A stretch of DNA of 64,000 nucleotides from assembly GCF_027596085.1 (NCBI RefSeq), contig NC_072471.1, forward strand, positions 11,459,310 through 11,523,309, written 5' to 3'. The notes beneath the pieces were generated by a model. The model searched no databases. It saw only the letters and a program-made list of their open reading frames with translations, and was not told the origin of the DNA. The position numbers were made by a program, and so were the translations under genes. Of the stretch, positions 25,643 to 36,850 are shown piece after piece. The stretch's first letter is position 1. Each line of letters begins with the position of its first letter. Source of the stretch: Anoplopoma fimbria (Eukaryota; Chordata; Actinopteri; Perciformes; Anoplopomatidae).

Positions 25643-28600
25643 AAGGCACCTTCCTCTTGCATTGAAAAGTGTTAGAGTGACCTATGTTCTATAAACTCAC
25701 ATATTCGAATCAATGCTTTACATAGGACACACAGGGAAACTGCTGGTACACACCCACTCTCAGTGATCGATACCACAGCCAGCAGCTGTGCTAACGGTCT
25801 GCAGGTTTGAAGGTAACCTTGTTTGAGGATTCAGCTATGGAGCTGTGTAGGGTGTTAGAGATTTGTGTTATTTGTTTCGCTACATCCTTTGCAGTGAAGA
25901 CCTGTTGACCCTTCCGTTCAGCTGCTGATTATCTTTTCACTGGCAGAGAAAAATATGTTTCTCATTACAAGCATTGGAGATTGATTGCGGTCTTCTTGCT
26001 TCAGCGCAGTGTGTCTGATTGGCCTGCGGTGGAGATAATTGCAAGTCTCGTTGTCTGAGGAACTGGTTCGCAGGCTCGTCAGGCTGGCTGCCCACACACA
26101 GCCCAGTACTTTCATCCGTCTCAGGGTCTTCAGGTCACAGTTTTATTCCTCACTGCATATGCAAATATGCTCCTCTGAACAGCACTTTCTATGTTTAGTT
26201 GAGGCAAGGGTTTCGAAAATAACAGTCATTATAGAATGAAAGGTTGCACGTGTTTCTCATAAAAATTGACCGTCTGCATTGCTGCGACAATGCAGTGGTC
26301 TACAACCGCTGTCAAACCCTTTTCTGTTTTTAGCTCTTCACTCTTCTACTTATCTACTCTGTTACTCAGTATCATTTTAGACTTGCCTCTTTTTGTTTTA
26401 GAAACAATCTCAGCATTCTGTAGTTAAGCTTCAATCCTAACCTACTGTAATTTCACTACATTGGTGTACTGTACACAGTTTTTGCATGTCTGCTGGCCCA
26501 GGTATAGGGATCCATCTGTTGCTTTTCTTGCGTGTCTTCCTTTTTTCACTAAAAGGTTTTTTTCTTACTCAAATTGAGTGTCGAAGGACACAGGGTGTTG
26601 TATACTGCACAGCTTGTAAATCCCCTTGAGGCAAATTTGTGATTTGTTGTATTGGACTACATAAATGAAATTGACATGACAGAGAGTTTTCGTTCAACAT
26701 CAGTGAACCCATAACAAACATCTGAATCCTGTCTTGTAAGGGGAGCTTTCTAAAAACTGTCATAGCTTCCTGACGTTTCATTCTTTTCCAGGCTGTTTTG
26801 TCCAGATGCTTCCTCTAATTAAGAACTGTTGAAAAAGCTCCAGACGAACTGCAACTGCTTTACACCTATGAGCAATGTGATCCATCAGCCATGTGCCATG
26901 TTAGATTTTCAGTGACAAGCTCTGCACAAAGAATTTGGCAGATTTCCCAAATATCTGCAAACAGGAATCTTTGAATTCTGTGTGACAATGTGTTGGGAAT
27001 AAGCAGGATGATAAAACCATCTGTAAAGTGCGTCAGATTGTGTTTGCTACGCTGTAAGTTGGGGATAAATGATGCCTTTGTGTATTTTACCATCCTTTCT
27101 CCAAAGCTTTTAACCTTTCAAAGCTATTGATAAAGGATGGATCATTCGCCAGGTCTCTAACAACTGCTAACAACAATAATTACTCATTATTGTTAGTTGT
27201 ACCACAGACTCAGATGTGATTGGGGTCATTCTAAAGGTCAAAGGTCACTAAATAATCTCCATGCTCTGCTGGTATTTCTGCATCCTTTTCACACCTAAAG
27301 GGTATCTTTAGTCAGGGAAAAGAACGTGACTTAAGCAACTTTAAATCAAAATGTGATTGCTTGACTGCACAACAAAAACTAAACATCTGTCAAAAGCTTT
27401 TTCACTCATGCGTTCACTGCCTTCCGTTTATTTTAAAAAGTATACAAATAGGGGTTTAACAGATTCCAAGTGCTCGACAATGCAATGATAATGTTAAATC
27501 TTAGGTCTTAATACCCCAAAATCCCCAAGAAGACTAGCAACCACTTTATGTAAGCTAAAATGAAGCTAATTGTGGAAGCGTATGGGATCCAAATTAAGAA
27601 TAAAGATAAAAAAACAACTTACATCATAGAAATGCTGTAATACTATCTGTCAAAGTAAGGTGATCTCATGGGGTGGCATATAGATAGCATGACACTTCTC
27701 AGGTCCTTTTTTGCATGTAGTATACATTCTCATTGCCAACTCGTCACATACAGATGCACGGTCGCAGTTTAAAACACATGATTATGGTTTGGATAGAAAT
27801 AAGGACATATGTTTCTTTAATTATGCTACGTGCATAGGCTAAGTTGTCCATGTAAATAAATCAATGGTTGACTTTTGGCTTCACACGGGACACATACACT
27901 GATGTGTCACATCTGAACGCCACATGTTTGGATAATCACAGTTTGTACAGTGTATCAATGAAGTGAATGATAAACAGGTCAGAAAGAAAAACCTATAAGA
28001 TCAAATGTTTAGATCACTGACCTTTATATCTTACAATAGTATTAGTTCCCCCTGCTCTTTGAGTTGTTTGCATTAAGGCTACAGTAATGTATCACTGTAT
28101 GACCCTATTACCCTAAAGCCCCTGCCCTCTGACCTTTCACCTTATCCTGACTTTCCCCACACACTGAGGTCACGCCCTTTGTCCATGATTGTCAATACTT
28201 TGTGCATGGAAAGGAAACCATGCACTGGTCACAAGAGGTTGACAAGCCCCACTTGTTAATCTTCATTCATTTGGCTTGTTTTATTATAGTGAAAAGTAAT
28301 TGTGAGCGATTGAGTGTTTTTTCCAGCATTTCTTCCATTGTTTTTCTTTTCTTTCTGTGGTCATCCACTCATCACTTCAAACACACAGTGTGGTGCCCTG
28401 TACTTTTAAGGGAGTGTGAGAAATGGGCTCAGAAATCAAACCTGACAAAAGGTAGTCTGAGGCCACACTGGGCAAGGGGTTAATGATTTTTTGAGACAGA
28501 AGATTGTACATTTCGTTCTTTTTGGGATTTACTTTGGTAAATGCTGGACCCCATCCAGGGGAGAATGACAGGAGGGGACGAAATCATGGTGTTATGTGAA

Positions 28601-30196
28601 CCCAATCATGGTCGTAGCTCAGAAGTTTGAAGCACACCACACAGTATGTGGCTTTGTGAGATGACCCATGAGTGGCCTGGTGTATTTGAAGAGATTTGTT
28701 CCACAACAAGACATTTTTGTAGGGCTGATAGAACTGAGTAGAGACAACTCATGGTCAATGAGTATATTTATATCCATATTGTACACGTGTTTTGTTTTTG
28801 TCATAGAAAAAGCCAAACTTTTACTGCATTAACTCAAGCTATTCATTTCCCAATTGTTTTCCTGGGTACATGAAAAAAAAAGAAATGTGTCCTTGTTAAG
28901 TGTCAGTAAGACATTAAATCCCTACTTGCTCACACACTTCACAGATTTCTAAAAAGTCTTTACTTGCTTCGTACAATCTTCAAACTGTATATCACTCCTC
29001 AAAGAAAAGGCTTATTTAAAGGCTTACTCCTTCAAACAGATATTAGCCACTATTCTGCTCTCATACAAGATCTCTGATGACATCATCAGGGAGCAAGCTT
29101 AGAGACTCAGCTAATTTGGGTAATGTTCGGGAACAATGGAAAGATGGGCTACACTATGTCATCCGTCAATGACTAATGCAAGGCTGTGGAATCATTTCTA
29201 CTGGGAATTGATAGGACACGGTCCCTTTCGTACGAGAGGCATTCTTTACAATGTGATGGTCATACTGGTTGGATGCTCATCAAACCTGTCAATCCTCCCT
29301 GACAGTAATGGAGTGCTGGCAATCTTACCAGTCTTTATCCACTCTAGGCTAAATTTGAAAAGTTTGAGTATTTAAAAAACATCACATTTTTATATCAGCA
29401 GTGGGTATAATGACTGTGTACAATGTGAAAAGGGTTGCTCTTAGTGACAAGAGCATTATCACTCGATACTGCAGTTACCCTTAGCTCTTAGCTAATTGTT
29501 TTGGTTTCACTGACCAGAAACATTAATCTAAATCAATGCCATTGAAGCTCTATGCATGTAAAGGGCAACTCTTAGCTACTGTAATGAGTTCGCCACAACA
29601 ATTCTATTATGTTGTGATATTATGTCAGCTTGTTGTGCTGCCTCTATGTAGCCAAATTTGAATAATTATTACTTGAATACTTTGTAATTATTATTTTATT
29701 ATTATACTGTGATTAAAATCTAATTTTAATGTAAGAATGCCTCTTTTGACCAACCCAAATGTAATCAAAAAGATTATTCAAGATGTGAATGTGCTGACCA
29801 AAAAATAATAGTGTTTGGAGTGTATAAAATAACATTTAGTCAGTGCAGACCACCCCCCGCTGAGTTATCTTCTGTAGGTCTTAAGTTACATTTCTTCACC
29901 TTATGCAGCCCATCTCTCACAACGACAAGCATAAACAGAGCACAGATGTTTCTACTACCAGTTTGCGGGGGTGTCATTAAATAAGTGACATTATTGCATG
30001 GCGGGAGCACAGTAAGCATCCTCATGTGGAGGGAAACTGGCAGTCCTCTCTTGGAGGTTGGTATAGGAACTTACTAAAAAGCAACCCAAGCATCTGCTAT
30101 GCTGTTCATTTTAGCACCCAACTGTGGCATAGTCTGCAGCCTAACTCCCCTGAGGCTCTTACAACTGACAGATGGCAGCAAAGGAATCAGTCTATT
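25643..30196. other. Intergenic/intronic sequence
   Basis: About 4.5 kb without a recognisable gene or RNA. Scattered short homopolymers only. Confidence 0.5.
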
Positions 30197-30281
<85 letters not shown>

Positions 30282-30300
30282 GCGTGTGCGTGTGCGTGTT
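30197..30300. repeat. (GT)n microsatellite with GTGTGC end
   Basis: About 100 bp; a pure GT core passes into TGTGCG hexamers at the right. Cys/Val frames are artefacts. A smaller GT tract lies at 30992-31016. Confidence 0.95.
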
Positions 30301-31249
30301 TTTATGTGCCTGTCTGTGTGTGTACTGTGTTGTCTGTATCCGCATATGTGCAAACAAATTTGTGTACTTGGGTTTGTATGCCTATGTTGTGTATTTGACA
30401 AATGGTCCCTGCGAAGCTGAAATGTCTCTGCTTTGATATGTGCCTGATTCTCTCCAGGTGTTACCAGAGTTAAAATGCCACCTTAGGAGTGCAGACAGAG
30501 CTGAAGCTTGGAGATAAACACTGCTGAACTGTGGATGAAAAACAGATGTTTTGTTTAATGATTGTGAATGTTATCATGGATTGTGAAGCCATGAGCAGTT
30601 TGCAATGCTTTTGTGTCAAACAGCATGTAACAGATTTTTTAAGAGAAATAAATATTATTATATTTATTATAAGGTATGCACATTCTGGTATAATGCTAAA
30701 CTACCCCAGCATCCTCCAAGTTGCAGGTGGACCCTATTAGTTTTTCAGGAATTAAACAAATCGGTTAAAAGATTTCACCAAGGGGAAAGGACATTAGAAA
30801 AACTGTTAATTTCATTTTTTAGCAGCGACCTTGAGCCATATCCATCAGCATTTTTCACTTACATAGCATAATTTGATGCCTTTCTTGCTCTTAGCCATGG
30901 CCGGTCATTAAAAATGCATCTGTCTCAATTAAGGTGATATCACATTAACTCTTTTCAACACAAGGCATTTTCCCCCTCAGTATTTACCCATATGTGTGTG
31001 TGTGTGTGTGTGTGTGAAGCTGCAACAATTTTCATCACAGGTGTTCAGCATGTAGCTTTATTGAGGTTTTATGTGATCATAATAGAGTCTGAACTAGGCT
31101 AAGTGGGAAACACGCCACTGATTGTAGGTTAATGTTAAAGTAAATTTACCATTCACAGGGAACACTACACAGCCTGTAGAAACAAGGTATAATATCATTT
31201 CGATTTGTTCATTACTTTGGTTTTTGTCCAAATACCTGCACAATTAATG

Positions 31250-31470
31250 ACTAATTCCCATCAGCCTCAGCTGTACTTTGTGTTTAGTGCTAATTAGCAA
31301 ACGTTTACATGCTAACACGCTAAACTTAGATGATAAACAACATGCCTGCTAAACATCCGAATGTTAGCTTCATCACTATGAGTAGGTTAACATGTTGATG
31401 ATAGCATTTGGCATTAGCAGTACAGCTTCACAGAACTGCTTGCATGACTGTAGATTGTAGTGTAACTTTA
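31250..31470 (+). repeat. Teleost interspersed repeat, copy 3 (3' part)
   Basis: GTGCTAATTAGCAAACG, ATGCTAACACGCTAAAC, AACATGCCTGCTAAACATC and TACAGCTTCACAGAACTGC match the right part of the family at 11,890-12,430. Confidence 0.6.
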
Positions 31471-34008
31471 GTTTCAATAGGGAAGTACAACATTTGAAAT
31501 ACATTTCTGTGAAATTATGTCCAATACCTTCAAAAGGACACTGCTTGTCCTTACGGAGGCATTGCCATATATTATTTGTTGTATTTTGCAGAACCTTTAC
31601 AATGCAACCATAATACTTGCACATTGCATTTATCAGCCCAAGCAGGACATCACAACTGTTTGTTATCAGTGTCACAGACTCACACAAAGGAGGGGGGGAC
31701 CATTGTTAAAGCTTACAATGTCACACGTTTGTTACAATTTGGCCCACACAGGGAAGTCATCATTTATAGGGGGTGACATATTTACTGCTGTGTTGTTTTT
31801 TCAGGGCAAATAACATTTTATGACTGACAGAAGATAACATTTCTCGCAAAGACGGACAGTGTCTGCTGGGTACAGACGTAGGTAACACAAGGAGATACAC
31901 TCGATCTGTTACCTTACTTAACAACGCAAAACCGCCAGCGACTGTTTATGTAAGCGATGTGTTGACAGTAGAGCCTGACGCTGATGCTGAACCTGAGCGT
32001 GCAGCACCTGAAGTAATCTGCTAGCCTTACTGACACCAGCCTCAGATGATGTGAGAGCCTTTGCGTGAAAAAGATTTCATGTGCTGTAGCTTGCTGTCAG
32101 AGAGAAAGGTAAATTCCCCCAAAGAATTGCCTTTAAAACTGACAAAAGTATATGCAACACATGCAGATACAGATGCATAGACAAAACACAGACAGACACC
32201 ACAGAGGGCCCATATTGCTGTACATCTGTTCACACTTCAGATTCAGATGAAGACAATGTTATTTGAAAAAGACATTTGAAGTTGACATTTTCATTGTGGC
32301 TCACAGACGGACGTCTTTCAGCATAAGAAGGGGGATTTGAACAGGATATTTCTGTTGGGCGTCGCTCAGCAATCAAACTTTAATTCTATAGAGATGTTTC
32401 TAAACTTTAACTTTAAGTTCTACTTTCATGTCAACTCCTCCCTGTTGGAGAAATCTTCCCTGTGAATAGGGAATGCGTGATGAGTCCCACCATCATTCTG
32501 AGCGTGTTAGAAGGGATAAAGGAGAGGATATTGCCTCCTATCTGAGTATCTATCTTAAGTTTTTTCTAACAGCTTATTTCGTGCCTCTCTCTGCTTCCCT
32601 CCCTCCAGCCTGTCCTTCCTGAAAGCACAGGTATCACATTCCTCTTTCATAAGGCTGACATCCATCCCTCACTGCATGGCCTCCTGTGTGACAGCTGAGA
32701 GTGCCCTTCTTTCCTGTTTACACCAGATAAAAGGGCAGTTTTTAGCTGAGCAGATATTAGCTGAACAGTACAAAAAGATACATGCATGTTAGCCATTTAA
32801 CATATAGGTTTGAATCTTACATTCTTATTCGTCTTTCTCTAGAAATCGAGATTATTCAACACCAAAGAGCTTCAAGAACATTGACACTTCGCTTAGTCTT
32901 CAATTCTTGAAAATCTTTCCTTGAAATCTGTAAATTGTAAATTTTATTGTATAAGTTCAATGTAAAGGTTCACATTAAACACAGGGCTTTTCGATCACTT
33001 TGAATCAGTATGAATAAATTGATTAACTTTGAGTTATTTGAATGAAATTAAATTGATGCACATTTATAAATAAACTTTATGCGGTATCGGCCGATACACA
33101 AGTATAAGAATAGGTACAGGGCAGGAAAAAATGGTATCGGAACACCTCTTTTCAAAATTACAGGGACTTTAAATGTATTTGTACCATCAGCAAGACCTGC
33201 AATTGCCAAGAAACCTGGGTAATGGTACAATTAAAACACATAAAGTTCAAACTATGAAGTGCAGTAAACCGAATAGTACTTTGAGAGTAAAAAGGGACAA
33301 TGCTTTCCACTGTATTCAGTGACTTGAAAAACATTGACATTGACAATGAAAAATGCAAATGTTTAAAATGAAACACCTTACGACCTTGTAGGTACATGAA
33401 TACTTTTGACATTTCAAAATTAGCAAAAATTCAAAAGGCTTTCCAGTACACCAACTTAACTGGAACAAAAGGCACAAAGCTCACTTATGTATTGTACCAC
33501 AGAACATCAATACATAAAGTTTACAAGGCTTTCCAGGGCTTATACACAGATTCAAAGAAATAGTTCCCATTCCTAATATGCAAACAAAACTGCAATTGGA
33601 AGTTCAATGCCGTTATATGGGTTCCACTATCTTCCTCAAAACCAATATGAAAAAGGTCGCAGTTGAATCGCGGCCAGCCAAAGTAGATCCCCATCTTCTT
33701 GAATGGGGAGTTGTCTAGATCCAATGTTCTGATGTTTGAATTATTATTTGCTTTCCATATTTAGGGACAACATGAAGTCATGAAATAAGTTCTAAAGGAA
33801 ACCAGTATTGCATTTTTCGCTCAGTGAGGCCTGTACGCATTCATCATCAACAAAACAAGATTACAATTTTCTAATTTGCAGCAACCTGCATCGTTGCCAA
33901 AAAAATATATACGATAGTCCCATTGTTAAAGTGAGAGTGCACAGTCTCCTTTTAAAATCAGTCTCTGATATACGTATTCTTAAGAAACGTTAAACATGAA
34001 AAACATTT
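31471..34008. other. Intergenic/intronic sequence
   Basis: Near 33,080 a GTATCGGCCGATAC palindrome suggests a transposon fragment. A 67-residue open frame on the minus strand at 33,521-33,724 has no family match I can name; it might be a downstream exon of the neighbouring zinc-finger/PB1 locus. Confidence 0.35.
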
Positions 34009-34140
34009 TTAATTACAAAAAATATTAATATAGAATAGAATAGCCTTTTCCCCAGGGGACAAACAGTATAGGCACATAATTGGGGCAAGCAGTTTTACAT
34101 TGGTGGAGCAGTGTGCAAAATATCTATCATCAATACTCAC

Positions 34141-34569
34141 TTCGCTCACTGTAAACAGGGTAGTGTCTGCACTGCCAGTCGAGTGGTCAGAAGACAAACT
34201 GTCTCGGTCAAGAGATGGAGAGTCGTTTGCAGAAGACCCTCCTGGGGTCACAAAGCTGTGGGACGTTGTGGCTGAAGATAGGGGGGTGCTGCAAGATGTC
34301 ACTGGAATGGTGGGGCTAGTTTTTTCAGACGAAAAAAAGATCACTTTCAGAGTATCCCTGTCTCGAATATCACTGGTTGACATAAGATTGAGATATTCAT
34401 TTCCAAAGTCTGCATCCTTGTATTGAAGCCTGAAATGCTGTTCAAGTCCAAAAACAGTCTTTATTTCAAGGACAAGTTGATCCACAGTTGCTGGTATCCC
34501 TGACGTGAGGGTAAGCTTTCTGGCGTCATCTCCATCAAAAACAACCCTCAGGTGGACAGGGCTTGACAT
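34141..34569 (-). CDS. PB1-like domain exon of a multicopy fish gene (uncharacterised)
   Basis: The frame begins MSSPVHLRVVFDGDD and continues RKLTLTSGIPATVDQLVLEI, LEQHFRLQYKDADFGNEYLN and RDRDTLKVIF, then a Ser/Thr-rich tail. Basic cluster, hydrophobic strands and the acidic D-A-D-F-G-N-E segment fit a PB1 fold. It ends at a good donor (GAA/gtgagtattg) at 34141, so at least one more exon is expected at lower coordinates. From memory, fish genomes carry many such C2H2 plus PB1/SAM-like genes of unknown role. The frame differs from the zinc-finger segment just upstream. Confidence 0.55.
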
Positions 34570-34977
34570 CTTTCAATGTAAAATTTTCAGATTCTACATC
34601 TGCGCCTGCAGCACAAGTAGCAACATTATCAACAACAGAACTGTCTGATTCCTGTAACCCAGCAAATACTTTGACAATCTCAGCTTTAAAATCAGTTAAA
34701 GTATGGGGATTATGTTTCCTATTTTTGTGGGAATTAAATGTATTGTAGATGTTAGTTTTAAACCCACACCCTTTAAACATGCACGTTACAGTTTCATGTC
34801 TTCGTAAATGTACGTTCATTTGACATGACATGAACATAATTCACACGTAAATGTAGATAACTCAGGTGGCTCTGAATATGTTTGAGTTTTGTGGGTACGG
34901 TATATATGACTCAAAAGACTGTTCCATAATCTAAAAGTGCAAGGACAGTTAGAGTACGGACAGACAGGGATGGCCAT
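34535..34977 (-). pseudogene. C2H2 zinc-finger segment, frame broken by a 5-bp duplication
   Basis: A first frame (34977-34816) reads MAIPVCPYSNCPCTFRLWNS, LLSHIYRTH and TFTCELCSC, then stops. A second frame (to 34535) continues HLRRHETVTCMFKGCGF and KTNIYNTFNSHKNRKHNPH, and ends 32 nt inside the PB1 frame in yet another phase. Between the first two lies TGACATGACA (34821-34830), a direct 5-bp duplication that accounts for the shift. The fingers resemble the N-terminus of the multicopy fish family. It could be a decayed copy, or real exons with splicing I cannot see. Confidence 0.5.
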
Positions 34978-35170
34978 GTTTTAGCTTGCCATGTTTAAGC
35001 AATTCATACCTACTTCCTACTGATTTTCCACACACCTTACATTACCATACGCCCATTCACATATTCCACTTAAAACAGAAAAAAAAGAACAAGCTCAAGA
35101 TAGAGCCAACATTTTAGCAGAAAACTATGGCTTAGTTAATATCAATGCCATCATATGTTTTGTTACTCAC

Positions 35171-35237
35171 CTAAATTGAGAGGTTGCCTATACAAGATGT
35201 GATCTACTTTGTTGATGTTTACCCCACAGTGCTGTAC
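35171..35237 (-). other. Candidate 67-nt exon of the zinc-finger/PB1 locus
   Basis: The minus strand has ccatttcttacag before and gtgagtaaca after the segment, both near-consensus. Only one frame is open, with VQHCGVNINKVDHILYRQPL. The protein fragment is not recognised; it may be a first coding exon of the downstream locus or non-coding. Confidence 0.4.
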
Positions 35238-35639
35238 CTGTAAGAAATGGAAAATAATACAAGGTTAGTTTTCAACCAGGATGAGAAATAGCCAGTTGCA
35301 GAGGGGTGTCTGTGTGTGTGTGTGTGGTCGAAACTGTCTGATCTTGCAATGTACCATTTTATGTTATTCTATATTTATGTTTATTGTCAATATGCCAAAT
35401 AACATTCATTGCATTTAAAACCCTAACTGGGAATGAACCGGACGCTAACTTAACTGCAGCTTTAAGTAATGTAATCATATTTTCATGTTAACCATGGATG
35501 AAATGATTAGATCAAACGTGTAATTTTACACATTCCTGAAAACACAAGCAGAATCCTCCTGACTGCATTGTTTATATTTTCATTAGATCATGAGAAAAGC
35601 TAATCTTAGCATTTACATGTTTTTTTTACAGTTTGTATC

Positions 35640-35860
35640 GTTGCCCTGTTGAACAGCTCAGTGGGTCCGTGACGCGGCCTGAGGGCAGCAGCCCGACCAT
35701 TGGTAGCCGAAGGGCGTCAGCGAAACGAGGCCTATTATCGGTCGGTCAGAATCTGGTCACATGGCCAAGTCCACGCGCAGAGTTCACGAGTCACGTGGGC
35801 GGAGTGACGTTTCCTTACTCTCGCACATGCGCAAAGCCTCCTTTTGGGATCCAGTAGTGA
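35640..35860. promoter_or_regulatory. CpG-rich candidate promoter
   Basis: An isolated CpG island in AT-rich surroundings. It carries an NRF1-like word (minus TTGCGCATGTGCG), CRE-like GTGACGT and GTGACGCG, an E-box CACGTGGGCGG and ATTGG (CCAAT on the minus strand). It lies just upstream of the minus-strand candidate exon at 35171-35237, so it probably drives that locus; direction is inferred. Confidence 0.45.
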
Positions 35861-36529
35861 AGTTAGTAAAGTAAGTAGGTAAAGTTTATTTGATTCGTTT
35901 ACATTCAGTTTATGCTAAGCATATTTACGTTAAGTTTAAGTTTTTGGATAAATAAAGTTTTGATTTTATATATTTCAGTTACACTTAACTTAAAAATATT
36001 ACTTCATGTTTATGGTGGCCAAGAATCGTTTTTTTGAGTGTACCAGTCATTTTACTTGTTTTGGAAATATACTTTACTGAGAGTGATAACAAGAAGAATG
36101 ATAACTAATCACTGTGCTCTTTACCTGATTGACTACATAATTGTGAATACTGGAGACTGATTCTGAGCAATTAGAGGTACAGACTTCCTAGTACTGCTTA
36201 ATCCTGTTCAGTCATTAAGGATTGATTAAATCAGAACATGTATAGCAGAGTGATGATATGTCATATAAGCGCTGTACGTTTCCCATGCTGACAGCTCTGT
36301 GAGACTATTATTAGTCACTGAGGTGCTTTGAGGTAATTGCGATGGCAAAATGCTCCCAATGACAATGCTAACAGGCTTCTGTTTTATCAATTATGATGTT
36401 TCCTTTGTTCTCTTACTTAGTTTAACGTGTGAGCATGCAAGTACAGCTGAGATGCAGGTATTCTCTCATTTATGGATGGATTCAAATGTGGACCTATACA
36501 TATTCTTGGAACCATGAATGCATTTACAA
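35861..36529. other. Sequence between the CpG island and repeat copy 4
   Basis: AT-rich with no feature recognised. Confidence 0.4.
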
Positions 36530-36850
36530 GAATCTTTTTCAATCCATAAGTGACAACTTTAACCTGTTGGTGGTGCGAGATTCAAGGTCAGAGAAAGTCA
36601 TTAGAGTTCAACCTCTGGGGACCATTGATTTACCCAATTCCATGGCGATTCTAAAATAGTTGCAGAGACATTTCACAAAAAAAAAAACATGTCAACCTGC
36701 TAGCCTTACAGAGAAGGGAGGGGATCACTAAAGTAATCACGAACTACCACCTTGGAAACATTAATATCTGTATTCAATTTCACGGCAATCCATTCAATAG
36801 TTGCTGTTGAGATATTTAATTGCAATCCTAGAGCCATGTTGCTGTTGCTA
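36530..36850 (-). repeat. Teleost interspersed repeat, copy 4 (minus orientation)
   Basis: CTCTGGGGACCATTGATTTA, then CACGGCAATCCATTCAATAG and TTGCTGTTGAGATATTTAAT match the reverse complement of the family seen at 11,890-12,430. Confidence 0.6.

Noticed and set aside
25154..25665. 119-residue and shorter frames on both strands
   Set aside because: They lie within the SINE and its flanks.
30026..30436. 136-residue Cys-Val rich plus-strand frame
   Set aside because: Produced by the GT microsatellite; no family, no splice context.
33521..33724. 67-residue minus-strand frame (FKKMGIYFGWPRFNCDLF)
   Set aside because: Could be an exon of the zinc-finger/PB1 locus but splice sites are poor and no family is recognised.
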